Shown one piece after another: positions 44,101 to 60,971 of a DNA stretch of 64,000 nt; the first letter of the stretch is position 1, and every line of letters begins with the position of its first letter. This stretch comes from Euglena gracilis (taxonomy: Eukaryota > Euglenida > Euglenophyceae > Euglenales): NCBI GenBank assembly GCA_039621445.1, contig CP154956.1:40944437-41008436 (forward strand), given 5' to 3'. The notes below the pieces were generated by a model. It was not told where the DNA came from and did not search any database. It worked only from the letters and a program-made list of their open reading frames with translations. The position numbers and the translations under genes are program-made.

Positions 44101-44814
44101 CATGGGAAAATGTTGCACTGCGTTGGTTGAGCACTGAGCAGGTTGGGGAGCTGAAGAGCAGCGAGGCCACAACAACACAACTGAACACTTCGTACACTGG
44201 CGCTGATCCGACGTCCCACGGCGCTGCTGTGCAGGAGATGCAGATACGGGGCCTCCTGCCCCCCTCCGCCCATATGGGTGAGCTGGAAAAGGACTTCATC
44301 TTCTGCCACCCCGCTGTGGAAATTTGTCAACAGTTCTCCCGGGATACGGCATCCAACAGGCACCCGCGGATCAACCCCTGCCGCCAACGTTACGGTGGCA
44401 CCTTGACACCGGTAAGGGCACGCGATACACGACGGGGACGCTGGGCTGGGCTGGGCTGGGTGGGGACCAAGTGCGGACCAAAAACGCCAGGGCCGCCCGG
44501 AGGATGCGATGCGTTGGCGGCAGGCATTTTCAGGTTCCTGCATCCTGCCAACGTGGGTGCCCGCCACACCACAACGCCATACCCCGCACAAATTAGAAAG
44601 TTTTGTTCTTCAAAAACTAAACAAATAAATGATTACTGATGAAGCGTCGATGATGAAGACATTGAGAAAAAAGTCGACAGTGACGCCGGGGAAACTCTTG
44701 GCCAGTTGCAAATGGAAGCCTCAATGAAACAAAAATAGAAATCACAATGCACACACCTCAAGACACAGAGGCAGGAGAGACAACCCGACACCCCAACGGA
44801 GGGAAGAGGCGGGA
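41200..44814. other. Region without a supported gene
   Basis: The GC-rich block 42440-42840 is open on both strands, but no frame resembles a family or shows paired splice signals. The stretch 43300-43440 is AT-rich. The plus frame 44127-44639 is long but unsupported. Confidence 0.4.
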
Positions 44815-44892
44815 CTACCCTGATTGGACATGGCTCTCTGCCAGCTGCACGGCGTCAGGGAAGGATGCCAGCGCCTGCCACCAGCCGAACCC
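44815..44892 (-). CDS. Possible terminal exon of an unidentified gene
   Basis: After CACCCTCAG the minus strand reads GFGWWQALASFPDAVQLAES and a few more residues to TAG (25 codons). Composition looks coding and the acceptor is good, but no upstream exon was matched and no family is recognised. Confidence 0.3.
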   Translation of the reverse strand, partial: GFGWWQALASFPDAVQLAESHVQSG

Positions 44893-45964
44893 CTGAGGGT
44901 GGGAGACGAGGTGCTTGCCCCTCTTCTGCCTGGCCGGAACCCCCCGGGGTGGGGCCCTGCACCCCCCCCCCCAAATAGGGAGCCCCCGTGGGGTTTGGTT
45001 TTGCTGCCCAAACGGGAAGGCCCCTCATTGATATAAAACATGACGACGGTGCAATTCAGGAAAAAGCAGAAAATTTTAGGGTGGATGTAATAAATAACTT
45101 CTCGCTAGAAGTCCTCCATTTGGACAAAAATTGTTCATTGACGGGAAAAATAGGAGGTGCACAACGAAAATGTGGAAAAAATTGTATTGCTGCTGTTGAA
45201 GGTCCCTAAAACTTTTGTAGGCCACCCAGAATAGTTTGATTTTCACCAACACATAAAGCCTCCCTGAGAACCTTGAAATCCAGCCCAGAAATAAAGCTGG
45301 GGTGCTTTACACTTGGCGGGGGGGGGGGGTTGGCGACGTCCTGTCTCCGGCAAATTTTGAAGGAAAAAAATACAAAACAATGGGCAAATGGGGTTAACCC
45401 AAAACCCCATCATTTTAAATAAAATATTAAAAATAGGTGTTTTGTCCGATGGTCCAATTGGATTTTTTTTCTTCACAAAGCTCCCCCAGCTGGTCGGGGG
45501 GGGGGGGTGGAGTCCCCGAGAAGCTGGCTTGCTGGGGGACCCCTGGTTTTCATGCAAAAACATTTTTTTCAAGGCAGGTGTAAACATGGAGAAGAGGGCG
45601 TTTCCATTTTTGCTTCTTGTTCCATAAAAAGCTGCCATCAAACCGTGTTCTGTGCCCTCTGGTATTGCGCTTCCACGGCGGTTCTCCCTCAACTAATTCA
45701 CTTCCAAATAGATGGCCAATGCAACAATGCCAAAGTTCAAAATATACGTGTCTATTGCGCAAAAATGCAATGGAATTGCAGATTTAAGATTTTTGAATAT
45801 CAAATTTCAGGAAAGGGGATGATTCTTGTGCTCATATGGTGCAATTCCCATCTTAATAACCAAAAGCGGGTCATCCACCAGCCCCCCATCAAATTTTGCC
45901 CATCTGGTTTTTGAGAACCTCCAAGTTTTCAAGCAGGGGGGGGGAATGCAACTTGGCCCTTCAA

Positions 45965-46375
45965 ATTATGCAAGTCAAAAAAATGCAAAAAATGCAAAAA
46001 AAATGCAAAAAAAAATGCAAAAAAATGCAAAAAAAATGCAACTTGCATGAAAAACCTGAGAAAAAGCTGGAATATAACAGAGCTTTGCTGCCTGAAATCA
46101 AAAAAAAAGGGCAAAATATTTTATGCAAAAAAATGCAAAAAAAATGCAAAAAAATCCAAACATATGACAACCAACTACAAAATTTTTTTCCAGGGCAAAA
46201 TATTTTATGCAAAAAATGCAAGAATATGCAAAAAAATCCAAACATATGGCAACCAACTACAAAAAATTTTTCCAGGGCAAAATATTTTATGCAAAAAAAA
46301 TGCAAAAAAAAAATGCAAAAAATGCAAATTTAGGGAAAAGCCGATTATGCAAAAAAATGCAAATTATGCAAGTTG
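45965..46375. repeat. A-rich array of AAAAATGC units with larger tandem copies
   Basis: Dozens of AAAAAATGC units. Superimposed is a longer unit of about 75 bases, CCAGGGCAAAATATTTTATGC followed by CCAAACATATG and ACCAACTAC, seen about three times (46110, 46190 and 46275). Confidence 0.85.
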
Positions 46376-47080
46376 CATTTTCCCCCCCCTGTTTCAAGCT
46401 CGAATGCAATTTAGGCCACCGAAATTGTGGAGCAAAACTCAAACGCAGACAAAAAAACAATACACTGTCCTCGGTGATCCTGCAGACATATGACGTCCAT
46501 CCGGGTTTTAAAACAGAATTCAGAATTGGAGGTTGCATTTGGCAGCAAAATGCCACACAACACTTTCAATGTGTCACGGCAGGGCAGGCGCTTAGGCGGC
46601 CGAATTCGCACTTAAGCTTTTTTCCTTTTGATGCGCGCAATTGCGCAAATTTACGATTTTTTTGTAACCCCTGGGACCCTGTACCCTGACACCCAGAACA
46701 CGATATATGAGCTATGACACCCCTCCACTGGAGGGGATTGACTGCCAGTGGTCTGGTGTGCATGCTGCTTGCCAGGTGACGTGAAAGGGACGGAGGGTGA
46801 GACTGGTGCTGTTGTACATCAAACGGGAGAGAGGCACACACCCCTTGTTACGACACTTGGAAACGGTGCTGACGTGCTGCCTGAGCTGGCTTGGACACTG
46901 CCGCCACCGGTGAGAACACACTGAGTCTCACTAGATAACAACACCACAAGCACACAGACTACGTGAGGCAGCCGTCACGCAACTGACGTGTGTTTATGGG
47001 CGCAATTGCGCAAATAAAAACAATTGCGTTTGATGCGCGCAATTGCGCAAATAAAACGTACACCGATGATGATAAAATGA

Positions 47081-47192
47081 CGTGTTGGTGGGCGCCGGTG
47101 CGCGCACCAACAAATTTGTTTATGTGCGCATTTGCGCAAATGCGCACATAAACAAATTTGTTGGTGCGCGCACTGGCGCCCACCAAGCACGT
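47081..47192. repeat. 112-bp near-perfect palindrome
   Basis: Centred near 47136 on TGCGCATTTGCGCAAATGCGCA. The arms are about 55 bp with one mismatch and one single-base indel. Could extrude as a cruciform. Part of the 46591-49587 element. Confidence 0.9.
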
Positions 47193-48394
47193 ACGTTTTC
47201 CTTCCATGTTAAAAGACACCAATAAGGACCATGAACCAGAAGGTTTAAAAACGTGATGGACGTGTTGGTGCGCGCAATTGCGCAAATAAAGACACTTTTG
47301 TTGATGCGCGCATTTGCGCAAATGCGCGCATAAACACGTTAATAAACCGCTTCAAAATGATGTGTTTGTAGGGCCCTTAGAGCACATAAACAAAGCTTGT
47401 TTATTTGCGCAAATGCGCGCATCAAACACATCAGTTGTGAGATGCCATCTCCTGCTCCGTGACGGCTGGCGAACGCAATTCCTCAAGCCAAACAATGATT
47501 TGCACCACGATTACGTGGTGACGAAATTTGTGGTGAGAGGCAGTGTGGAGTGTTCACTGGAACACGGCATCTGACTGGCCAAAATTTGCCTGCCTTACGT
47601 GTGTACATGTGCACTGCTGTTCCCCAGCCCGAACGGCCTGTTGTTTTGGCGTCATGCGTTTGGCAGTTAAATGTAATGAATTGATGACGTGCAAACGACC
47701 TGTGACTGTTGAACACCTTTTGTGCAACAGGACTGCGTTACAAGAAATCAAAATTTGGCACCCGAAACACCCGGGACGTGTCGGGCCGTAGTCCGTTTTA
47801 TGGTTTTATTTGCCATTTTTCCCTTGCAAAACGTAAAAAACACCGGTTTTTGTGCACAATTTGGGGGGAAGTGGGTCCCACCGCTTTGATACGACCAATC
47901 CAGCGGTGGTGGTTCACCACTTCCTTGTACCCAAAGTAACGGGTGTTTGAGGGCCACCTCTCTCCAGCTGTTGGTTGCCATGCACTGGCACCACGTCGTC
48001 CCCCCAGTCTTACACCCCGGTGGCAGGGTATAACGTGGCCGCTGTGGTGGGTGTCGTTGCACCGGGGAGGTGGATGCTGGCCTGCTGGGTGCTGAAGCGT
48101 CAGCAGCTGCTGGGGCTGCAGCGGCGGAGCCGAGGCCGCAGGCCAGCGGCAGGGCCCTTGGGAACCAAAAATTGGTGCCGGTGGACGTGTACCGTTACTG
48201 GGTGGCTGTGCACCCACCATCAAAAGATGCTATGTCTCTATTTTTTGCCGGGCCTGTCGATGGTCCAAAAACGGCACCGTAACACCATATCCCGGAGGGG
48301 ACGGTGTAGTCATTTGGGTTGAACCCACTCAGAAGCCACTAAGGGTGGCTGTAGGAGCGCCAAATGAAGTTACTTATTGCTCCTCCATTGGTGG

Positions 48395-48536
48395 TTTATT
48401 TGCGCATTTGCGCGCATCACGTTGTTTTATGGACGCAAGTGCGCAAATAAAACAGATGTAAACTGAACAATTTACATCTGTTTTATTTGCACATTTGCGC
48501 CACAAACAACGTGATGCAAATGCGCAAGTAAACCAC
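48395..48536. repeat. Imperfect palindrome of about 140 bp
   Basis: Arms carry GCATCACGTTGTTT, GCAAATAAAACAGATGTAAA and their complements around the spacer CTGAACAA. Part of the 46591-49587 element. Confidence 0.8.
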
Positions 48537-48604
48537 TTCCGCTGTCGGCGTTTGACGGCTGTGTTTCTGTCACACCGTTCTTCTTTGCGTTCATTTGCGC
48601 AAGT

Positions 48605-48684
48605 GCGCGCATCAAACACAAAACATTTTTATGTGCGCATTTGCGCAAATGCGCACATAAAAATGTTTTGTGTTTGATGCGCGC
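48605..48684. repeat. Perfect 80-bp palindrome
   Basis: Runs from GCGCGCATCAAACACAAAAC to its exact complement with no spacer, centred on GCGC within ATTTGCGCAAAT. Part of the 46591-49587 element. Confidence 0.9.
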
Positions 48685-48841
48685 ATTTGCGCCCATAAGC
48701 TTGCGCCGTTGACAAACAGTGTGGCAAACTCACCAACTGGATGGCCCGTCAGTCCGTGCCGTCACGGCCTCTTTGTCACACCGTTTATCAGCAGCGTCAG
48801 TTCGTGGGTACCAAAGCCCAATCCTTGAAGGACATGTTCGT

Positions 48842-48904
48842 GTTGATGCGCGCAATTGCGCGCATCAACATGAACATGTTGGTGCGCGCAATTGCGCGCA
48901 CCAA
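48842..48904. repeat. Two perfect palindromes in tandem
   Basis: GTTGATGCGCGCAATT and its complement (28 nt, 48842-48869), then TTGGTGCGCGCAATT and its complement (26 nt, 48879-48904). Both are centred on AATT, unlike the ATTTGCGCAAAT-centred ones. Part of the 46591-49587 element. Confidence 0.85.
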
Positions 48905-49592
48905 ACGCATTTTTGCCCTTCTAGTGTTGGGTTTCTTCTGGAGGGTTCTTTGCCACACCAGTGGTTCTGCGCATCCCGGGTATAAGCCGGGTGGGAGACA
49001 CCCGTCCCCTCCATTCCCTTCATTCCCTGCGGACCCCGTTTCTTCACCCTCTGCGCATCCCTTCCCAAACACACCGCACTCACCTTCCTGCCCCTGTGTC
49101 CTTCCCGCCGGCTTGGTCACACCACACCCACACCCCCCGGCACCTTCCTCCCCGCACTTTAACAAACAGCCCAAAAACACCACACCAAGGCGCCGCAAGC
49201 AACGCAGTTCGGCAAACACCCAGGACGCACACAGCCGGCAGCTCGGGCACACTCGGGGACACAGTCGAAAGGAGCAACAGGGGCAGTAAAGGTCCCGTTC
49301 CTAAGGTGCTTTTTTGCGTTTTTTTCAGGGTGGGCCGGCAAGGTCCCGTAGGTTTGGGCCCACAAAGTCCTTCCTGACACCCCCAAAAAACACCGTTTTT
49401 CGCCAAAATCCCGGGGGTCTCACCGCCAAAATCAGAATTTCGCTCGTTTTTTGCACTCTCTTGTTGCCGTGTTTTCAAACCCCCCTGACCTTCACAGCCG
49501 AAACAAAGCACAATCAAAAAAATCGTAAATTTGCGCAAATGCGCGCATCAAACGAAAAAAGCTTAAGTGCGAATTAGGCCGCCTAAGAGGCG

Positions 49593-52500
49593 GGGGCCAG
49601 GCGTACCGTGCAAGCGCGGGGCACCGTTCCCCCCGCTGTGGGCGGGGGGAGCGGGCAGCGCCTCCGGGCTGGCCCGCCCGCGGCCCGCCGGGTCCCGCCG
49701 CAGGCTGCCCCGCGCCGGCAGCGCCGGGCCGGGGCCCCCCAGCTTCGTGCGGGTGAGAGGAGCGGGCGCAGGCGGCGGTGCCCCGAACTGACCAAGGGGG
49801 AGGAGGCCTGGACAAAAAGGGCCGGAGGCGAAAAACAGCGCCAGGCCAGAAGAAGGGAGAAAAGGCCCAAAAGAAAAACAAAAGAAAAACAACCACAGTG
49901 CACACGGGGGGGGGGGGGAGGTGGACCCACATCGTGACCGACTGACAGCCTGCTGTCTGCCACACCGCGGGAAGGGTCAAGACCCAGGAACAGGCCCGAG
50001 GGAGCCTTGCCCTTGCCGGTTGTGCTGGGGGGGGGCATCAGTCCCCCCCCCCCCAAGTCCCGGGCTGGCCTGGCCACCGCCGCCTGGGTGGGGCGGAAGT
50101 CGCCCAAACTGCCCAGCGGCATCAGCGGCGGAGGGCAGGAAGGGGCAACCCAGAAGGGGGGAGGGGGCACGCGTCCCGCAAACCGGCGAAAACCGTCCCA
50201 CGGCGCCCGGCCACCGTGGGGGAAGGAGGGGACCCGAGTGACGGGGCGCCGGTTGTGCCTGCCTGCGACGCGGCGGCGGTGTCATCGCAGGGCCTCGCCG
50301 AGCCAACGGAGCCAATCGGCAAACAGGCCCCCAAAAGGTGTCCACTCCACTCGATGGAGAATAACTCCCGAAAGAATGCAACAGAATACAAGACAAATAC
50401 GCCAAGAGGGAGGACCTTCACAAACAATTTCTTTCAAAGGAAAAAAATTCTTTCTGAGGTCTGGCCTTCCGAAGTGCTCACGCCTGGTTAGTACTGGCCC
50501 CAAAAGACTCAACCTCCTTTGCATGAACAGTCTACATCTCCTTCATCAACGTAGAGTTTGATACAAGGGACACAGACACGACATGGAATGCCACATGAAA
50601 TGTGAAATGATCGAAAAATCTGCCGTAGAGAGGGTCCACAATGGGTGAAGAAGGAACGGCGATACACCCGGAAAGAGAGCTCTCCGTCAGGGGTTGCCCG
50701 GAGAGTCCGCCGCAGGGAAGGCCCTGGCCAGGGTGGGGGTCATGGGCCAGCCCACCACCACTGAGGTCCCGGGCCGGGGAGATGTACTGCGCGGCGAGCA
50801 CCCGCGACCGGGTGGGCGGCGACTGCGCCCCCAGGCGGGTCAGGGCTGGCCCGGCTGCCCCTCGTTGGCCCCACCGCAGCCATCGGGGTCCACCCCCGGG
50901 CCAGCCCTGGGCGGCCGCACAGGGGGTTGGGGGCCCCCCGCTGCCCGGGAGGAAGCCCTCCGGGATGCCCCCCTGGGGTTCGGGGACAGACGGTTGAGAC
51001 CGCGAAATAACAATGAGACCGCGGAACGACCGAGAAGCACAGCCACCCAAGCAGACAGCCCAGCAGACAGACAGGGGGGAAAATGCAATACAAGGGACAA
51101 AATTGCATGGGGAACAGGTCTCTCCAAAAGCCTCAAACAGAGCCAAAGTTGAGCGGTTGTGCCCTAAAATGACCAGCAGTGGACAAAAGTGGCAGAAAAA
51201 TGGTTTAAAAAAAGTCAAAAGGGCCAAAAAAAAAGGCCAAAAAGAGACTTAACCAGGTTGAATTCAACCAACCCCAGGGGCCTGAGCCCTGGGCTCAGGC
51301 CCTGGGTCAGTGAGCCCTGGCTCAGGCCCTGGCCCAGAGCCCTGGGCCCTGGGCCTGAGCAGGAGGCACAACCACCTGGGGGGAGATTGTTGCCTGCCTG
51401 GTCGTGGGCCAAAAAAAATGTCAAAATGGGTGTTTCCGGGCTTCCGGAACCTTCGGCACCGGAGTGCCTTGGCTGAGTGCCCAAGCACTTTTGGCCATGT
51501 GCCCCACCTCCCAGGGCACATGGCCAACGGGCGCCTTGGACTTAAAAAAAAAGAAACTCCCAAATAACATAACGGCCACCAAATGATCAAAACCCTACTT
51601 TAGGTGCCCACTTAATAACAACCGTGGGGTTAACGTCATTATTGGGCGGGATCACTACATTCAATGGGAAATATCGATTTGCAGAACAAAAAAGAAATGA
51701 ACGAAAGAACGTAATTATTCGATCTTTTTTGGTATGCAAAAATGATAACCCCCCCCTGAAAAACATCACACGTTTTCTTGGAAAGGGGCCAATGTATGGC
51801 GTGGGGGGGGGGGCGTGGCAGTGGAGAGGCTGGGAGAATGGGAGCCACTGCTGGGGGTGACTACCGGCACTATGGGGGATGCGAACCGCCCAGGGGAGAG
51901 GCGTATCGACTCTCGATGGCTGTTCCATGGCTTGCAAGGCGCACACAAAATCAGTGACTCCCCTTATACCTGTGTCAATGGACATACAAATGCAACTTAA
52001 AAGGTTTATGCGTCGGGACAAAATATGACTTCACACACCTGGAGGAACAGAAAAGCATACGTCATTGTTGGTGATCCTCCTCCCAATGTCAATTCAAATG
52101 GTCATGGACATCCAGTTGTCTTCCTCACCTCCACCTCCTCCCCTGCGATCCATCCATCCATACATGCGTACATAGATTGTGGTGAGTTGAGGGGATGCAT
52201 GTGCATGTATGCATGTATATATGTGTGCGCGCACACCTGATATGGATCTGGGAACAATAGTCTGTAAATGTTTTGTTAAAAAGCATTTCCAGCAAACAGA
52301 ACACATGGAACTTTTTTGAAAACGCCCATTGAACTTTTCGAATTACGATCAAAAAGAATATCATCCTCTCTCTGTGTGTGTGACTGTGTGTGCATGTGCT
52401 GTTTGTGGGTAGTGCTGAGGGGGAAGCCGCGGGCAGGTCCGCGGGACAGGGGGCGGAGGGTCCGTCTCCAGCTGGAGCCGGGCCGCAGCTGGGGCAGCGG

Positions 52501-52600
52501 ATGGGCCCCAAGCGGGTCGTCCGGCCCGCCCTCCGCTGGCCCCGCCGCCCCGCCGCACATCGGCCCGGAGGGCCGGCGGGGCCGCGCCCCAGAGCTCGGC
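49593..52600. other. GC-rich islands with exon-like minus-strand segments
   Basis: Not resolvable into genes. Best candidates on the minus strand: about 50045-50115, after CTG-ATGCC, reading LGSLGDFRPTQAAVARPARD; and about 50720-50845, after CTG-ACCCG, reading LGAQSPPTRSRVLAAQYISP. Both carry LG...PARDL and may be related repeats or neighbouring exons. The 51280-51370 stretch is an array of GAGCCCTGGGC(T/C)CAG units. No family is recognised. Confidence 0.3.
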
Positions 52601-52626
52601 CGCTCCTCCAGTGGGAGGTCCGCCCA
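52420..52626 (-). CDS. Possible exon, frame uncertain
   Basis: GC-rich block following a good acceptor (CTCTTCAG) on the minus strand. Two frames look plausible: WADLPLEERPSSGARP... and GGPPTGGAAELWGAAPPALR.... No motif is recognised, and upstream linkage to the exon at 53234-53435 is only possible by phase. Confidence 0.25.
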
Positions 52627-53148
52627 CTGAAGAGAAGGGGGGGGGTGGCTCTTAAACTCATCCCACACTTTAACACCGTTTCTTGGACACATTGTACACC
52701 GCACACATCAACCTAACCTTGTATCGCACAAGGCGCGAGGGGGGGGACCGGATGGGGGACCGGGCTTTTCGGTCCATTTCCCCTGGGAACCGCTCGGATT
52801 CCGGGGCAACGTAAGTGGATTCAGGAAATGGTGTCGTGTTATTGAATGGAATAGGGTTAAAGTCAAGACGATTGCACCGAAAAATGGCCAAATTTAGGAT
52901 TAAAATTAGGCCGAAAGTTAGGTACTCGTTTCGGAAGATTGTTCGGGTGCATTTTTGTCAGAGTTTACCAAAATTCAACCTAAATTCGGCCTAACTTGGT
53001 CCGAAACTGAGTAACTAACCGGGCCTAACCTTCTTCTTGCCCCCCCCCCCGGGGGCCAAATAGAAGGCGCAGGGAGGGGGTCGTGTGGGCTCCCATTTTC
53101 AGGAGTTCAGGGAGGCAGCTGCCATATACGTACACGTACATACATACA

Positions 53149-53152
<4 letters not shown>

Positions 53153-53224
<72 letters not shown>

Positions 53225-53234
53225 CACACACACC
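53153..53234. repeat. (CA)n(GA)n compound microsatellite
   Basis: About 24 CA units, then about 12 GA units, then CA again. Confidence 0.95.
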
Positions 53235-53435
53235 TGCCGGAGGTCGTCAAGCATACGGCCGGAGTCCCGGCGGCCTGTCCGGATGGCGGGCGGGGACGGG
53301 TGCGGGGATGGGCGGTGCTCCGTGGTGTGGGGGCGGCTGAGAGACGGCCGCCGTCCCGGCTTGGCCGCCGCCTCCACTGACCGCCGCCGGCCGAGGCCCG
53401 GCAGCGGCCCACGCATGCTGGGGGCCCGAGCAGGG
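53234..53435 (-). CDS. Probable exon, possibly the C-terminal exon of the Trp/Arg-rich gene
   Basis: Two readings. (a) From 53425 after CTG-CTCGG to 53234 at a GTGTGT donor: 64 codons, APSMRGPLPGLGRRRSVEAA..., ending RMLDDLRQ. (b) From 53435 after CGGCAG to TGA at 53247: 62 codons, Pro/Gly/Ala-rich. Reading (b) matches the phase-0 GTGTGT donor of the exon ending at 55589 and would finish that protein. Confidence 0.4.
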
Positions 53436-55498
53436 CTGCCGTGGCCAGGCATCCTTTTAAGACCCCGGGGGGGCTGACCATCTGGGGGGTCTTCCGAGGT
53501 AAAAAGACGCCTGACCGTGGCCCCCCGGACCCACTGCTGGGCCCAGGTCGCTGGGGTCCGACACGGTGCGCCGCTGCGGGGAGAGGCCGCACATGCACAG
53601 CCGAGATTTCAATGTATGCTGAAAGCTTTGCAGACGGCTTGTTCTGACCTTTTGTTGTGCCTTTTTGGAAATTCAAAAAAAAAACAGAACAGAACCAAAA
53701 CTGCCAATGCAACCTCTTCAATGAATAATATGAACAAGAAGCAACAAGAATAAATAATATATTTATCAATTGCACTGCCTCTGAGTTGTGCAAAATTGAA
53801 AGAAAATCTACAAAACTCAAAAATTGTGACACAATACTTTCAAAAAAACAATAGTTTATTGAGAAGATGGTTCAGTGATTTTTAAAAAAAAAATGCGAAA
53901 ATTATAACCTGTGGGAAAAATTTTTGTTGTTAGCCCCCAAGAAGGCGCATTTCCAACGTTTTTGTTGGTGTTCCCACATCAAAACGTACACTAAATGCAA
54001 TGAAGACTGCATGAGTTTGAAGGTCGGCTCTCTCACGGCGTCGCAAAGTGTTTGAAAAATACTGTGTTGTCTAATATTTGGATCCACCACTTGTCTTCAG
54101 AAGACTTTTGCAACGTGGTTTAAACTTATTTAAGATAAAAACCACATTGATGTGGTATCGTCAATTTTTGGGTAAAATCTGAAAAAATGAACATTTGAAT
54201 GGGAATAGCTATCATGTGGTATACCAAAGCACATAAAATGCCATGAAGAAAGCACGACTCAGCGAATCAGTTTATGTGAATGAATGAGAGCTGGTTTGAA
54301 AACTATGTGGTCGAGAAACCAGCGGTGATGATTCTCTTGGGGGGAGTGGATAAAAATTTTAATATCATAATAACATAATAAAATAACATAAAACTTTTGG
54401 TTAAGCACGACAGAAACATTCATAAACAGCACCCAAAGAAGTGCCTATCACCAAGCACAACAAGAAGCAAAAAAAGCGTTAAATGGTGATGTTCTGCCTT
54501 CCCGAACAAAGCACACCGTGACTCCAAGCTCCGAAGGGTCAAACAACTCAAGCTCCGCTTCGCGGAAGCCGGCACCTTTCAGAAGGTCATACAGCGTCAC
54601 ACAGTGGCGGCCGAATTCAAAACGTGGGCACGACGGGTCGTTGTGCTCACGTAATTAGCAGTGCCTCGCCGTCGTGAGTGTGTGCGCGCGTGCATGTGTG
54701 CGTGCGTGCACACGTCGCGCACGCTGAGGCATGTGTGCTTGTGAATGCCATGTGTTCAGTGCGTGTGGCTTGTGAACTGACGGATGAGCACTGATGCAGA
54801 ACAGTTACAGTTTTGAAATTCACATGGTTGAGTGGGACCGTCCAGAAGGTTCCAGAAAAAACCAGGGTCTATTCTTTTCAATTATTCAGTTACTCATTTC
54901 TTCATTATTCAAGTAGTAAAATTTTGCATGACAAAAAATATCTGGTGGGGATTGACCGCTTCTTTGGAGAGAAAACAACAAGTCTCCAAAGCAAAAAAAA
55001 ACAAAAACTGGACAATCTTGCTGTGAAAGGAAAGAAAAAATAAAAAAAATGTACAAAAGTGAACAAATAGAGCTGGAAACGCTAAGAAACGTTAAGTTGC
55101 GGAGCAGCGGGGCCCTGGCAGAGTTGGCATATCCTCCCGGACGGCCTTCAGCACTCCCCATAGGCTGGAGGTCTTTTTTACCTGCATAGCCCATCAGAGA
55201 GGGGGCAAACCGACACCTCCCACGGTTGTGCGTGCGTGGGAAGGCTACCTACCTACCTGGATGGCTGAAACTGGACGAAGATGTGGAAATGGAAAGTGTG
55301 GAAATGTGAGTAGCATGGTGAGTACCGCAATGCTCTGCCTGGAAACGCAATGTTGCAAAACAACTGCAGTCCTTGACTGGCCAACAACCCCACACGTGGT
55401 TTTATTTGATTTACAGGATTTTTGGAAAAATTGGTCATATGTGGACATTTAGGTGATTTTACGCACCACGCTTTTTATGCGCGTCACGTTTTTGCGAA

Positions 55499-55511
55499 AT
55501 CACTGCACACA

Positions 55512-55544
<33 letters not shown>

Positions 55545-55566
55545 GCGCGCACACACACACATGTGC
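55499..55566. repeat. (CA)n/(CG)n microsatellite
   Basis: CA tracts interrupted by CGCGCG, immediately downstream (minus-strand sense) of the donor at 55588. Confidence 0.9.
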
Positions 55567-55588
55567 GCACACGTACATGCAGACACAC

Positions 55589-60725
<5,137 letters not shown>

Positions 60726-60971
60726 CTGGAAAAGAGGAAGGGAGGACGGAGCTTGATCTGAGACCCTCCAAAAGCACAAACCTCCAGGGGGAACTTTTTT
60801 TGACAGAAACCCCAAAATGCCTACTTATCGTGTTGCCAAAAGCACATTGATTTTCCTTAAATACTGTGTGTTGCTTTCAAATTGGATTACACTGAGATGG
60901 AGGGTCAGTTGGGAGGTACCTAAAAACAGCAACATACCGTTCCGGAGTGAATGCCCTCCTCGCCGACGGTG

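Larger units (their letters stand above)
46591..49587. mobile_element. 3-kb element with about 74-bp terminal inverted repeats and GCGC-palindrome arrays
   Basis: The left end runs CTTAGGCGGCCGAATTCGCA-CTTAAGCTTTTTTC..., and the right end (to 49587) is its inverted copy with few differences; similarity extends about 74 bases inward to ATTTACGATTTTTTTG. AGGCG flanks both ends (46586-46590 and 49588-49592), a likely 5-bp target duplication. Inside are more than ten palindromes built on GCGCAAATGCGC or GCGCAATTGCGC joined to TGATG and TTTGTT arms. I see no transposase; open frames at 47954-48322 and 48741-49289 resemble nothing known. Superfamily cannot be assigned from the ends. Confidence 0.8.

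Noticed and set aside
44127-44639. 170-codon plus-strand open frame starting MSTEQVGEL
   Set aside because: Protein-like composition but no family resemblance and no splice support; the opposite strand is equally open.
45965-46375. CRISPR-like array
   Set aside because: Units are A-rich, very short and lack unique spacers; it is a degenerate tandem repeat in a eukaryotic genome.
46591-49587. Assigning the element to hAT, Mutator, Transib or piggyBac
   Set aside because: End sequence, 5-bp duplication and lack of transposase do not jointly fit any of them well enough.
52880-53030. Telomere-like TTAGG/CCTAA motifs (also 56220-56340)
   Set aside because: Irregular spacing and no true tandem hexamer array.
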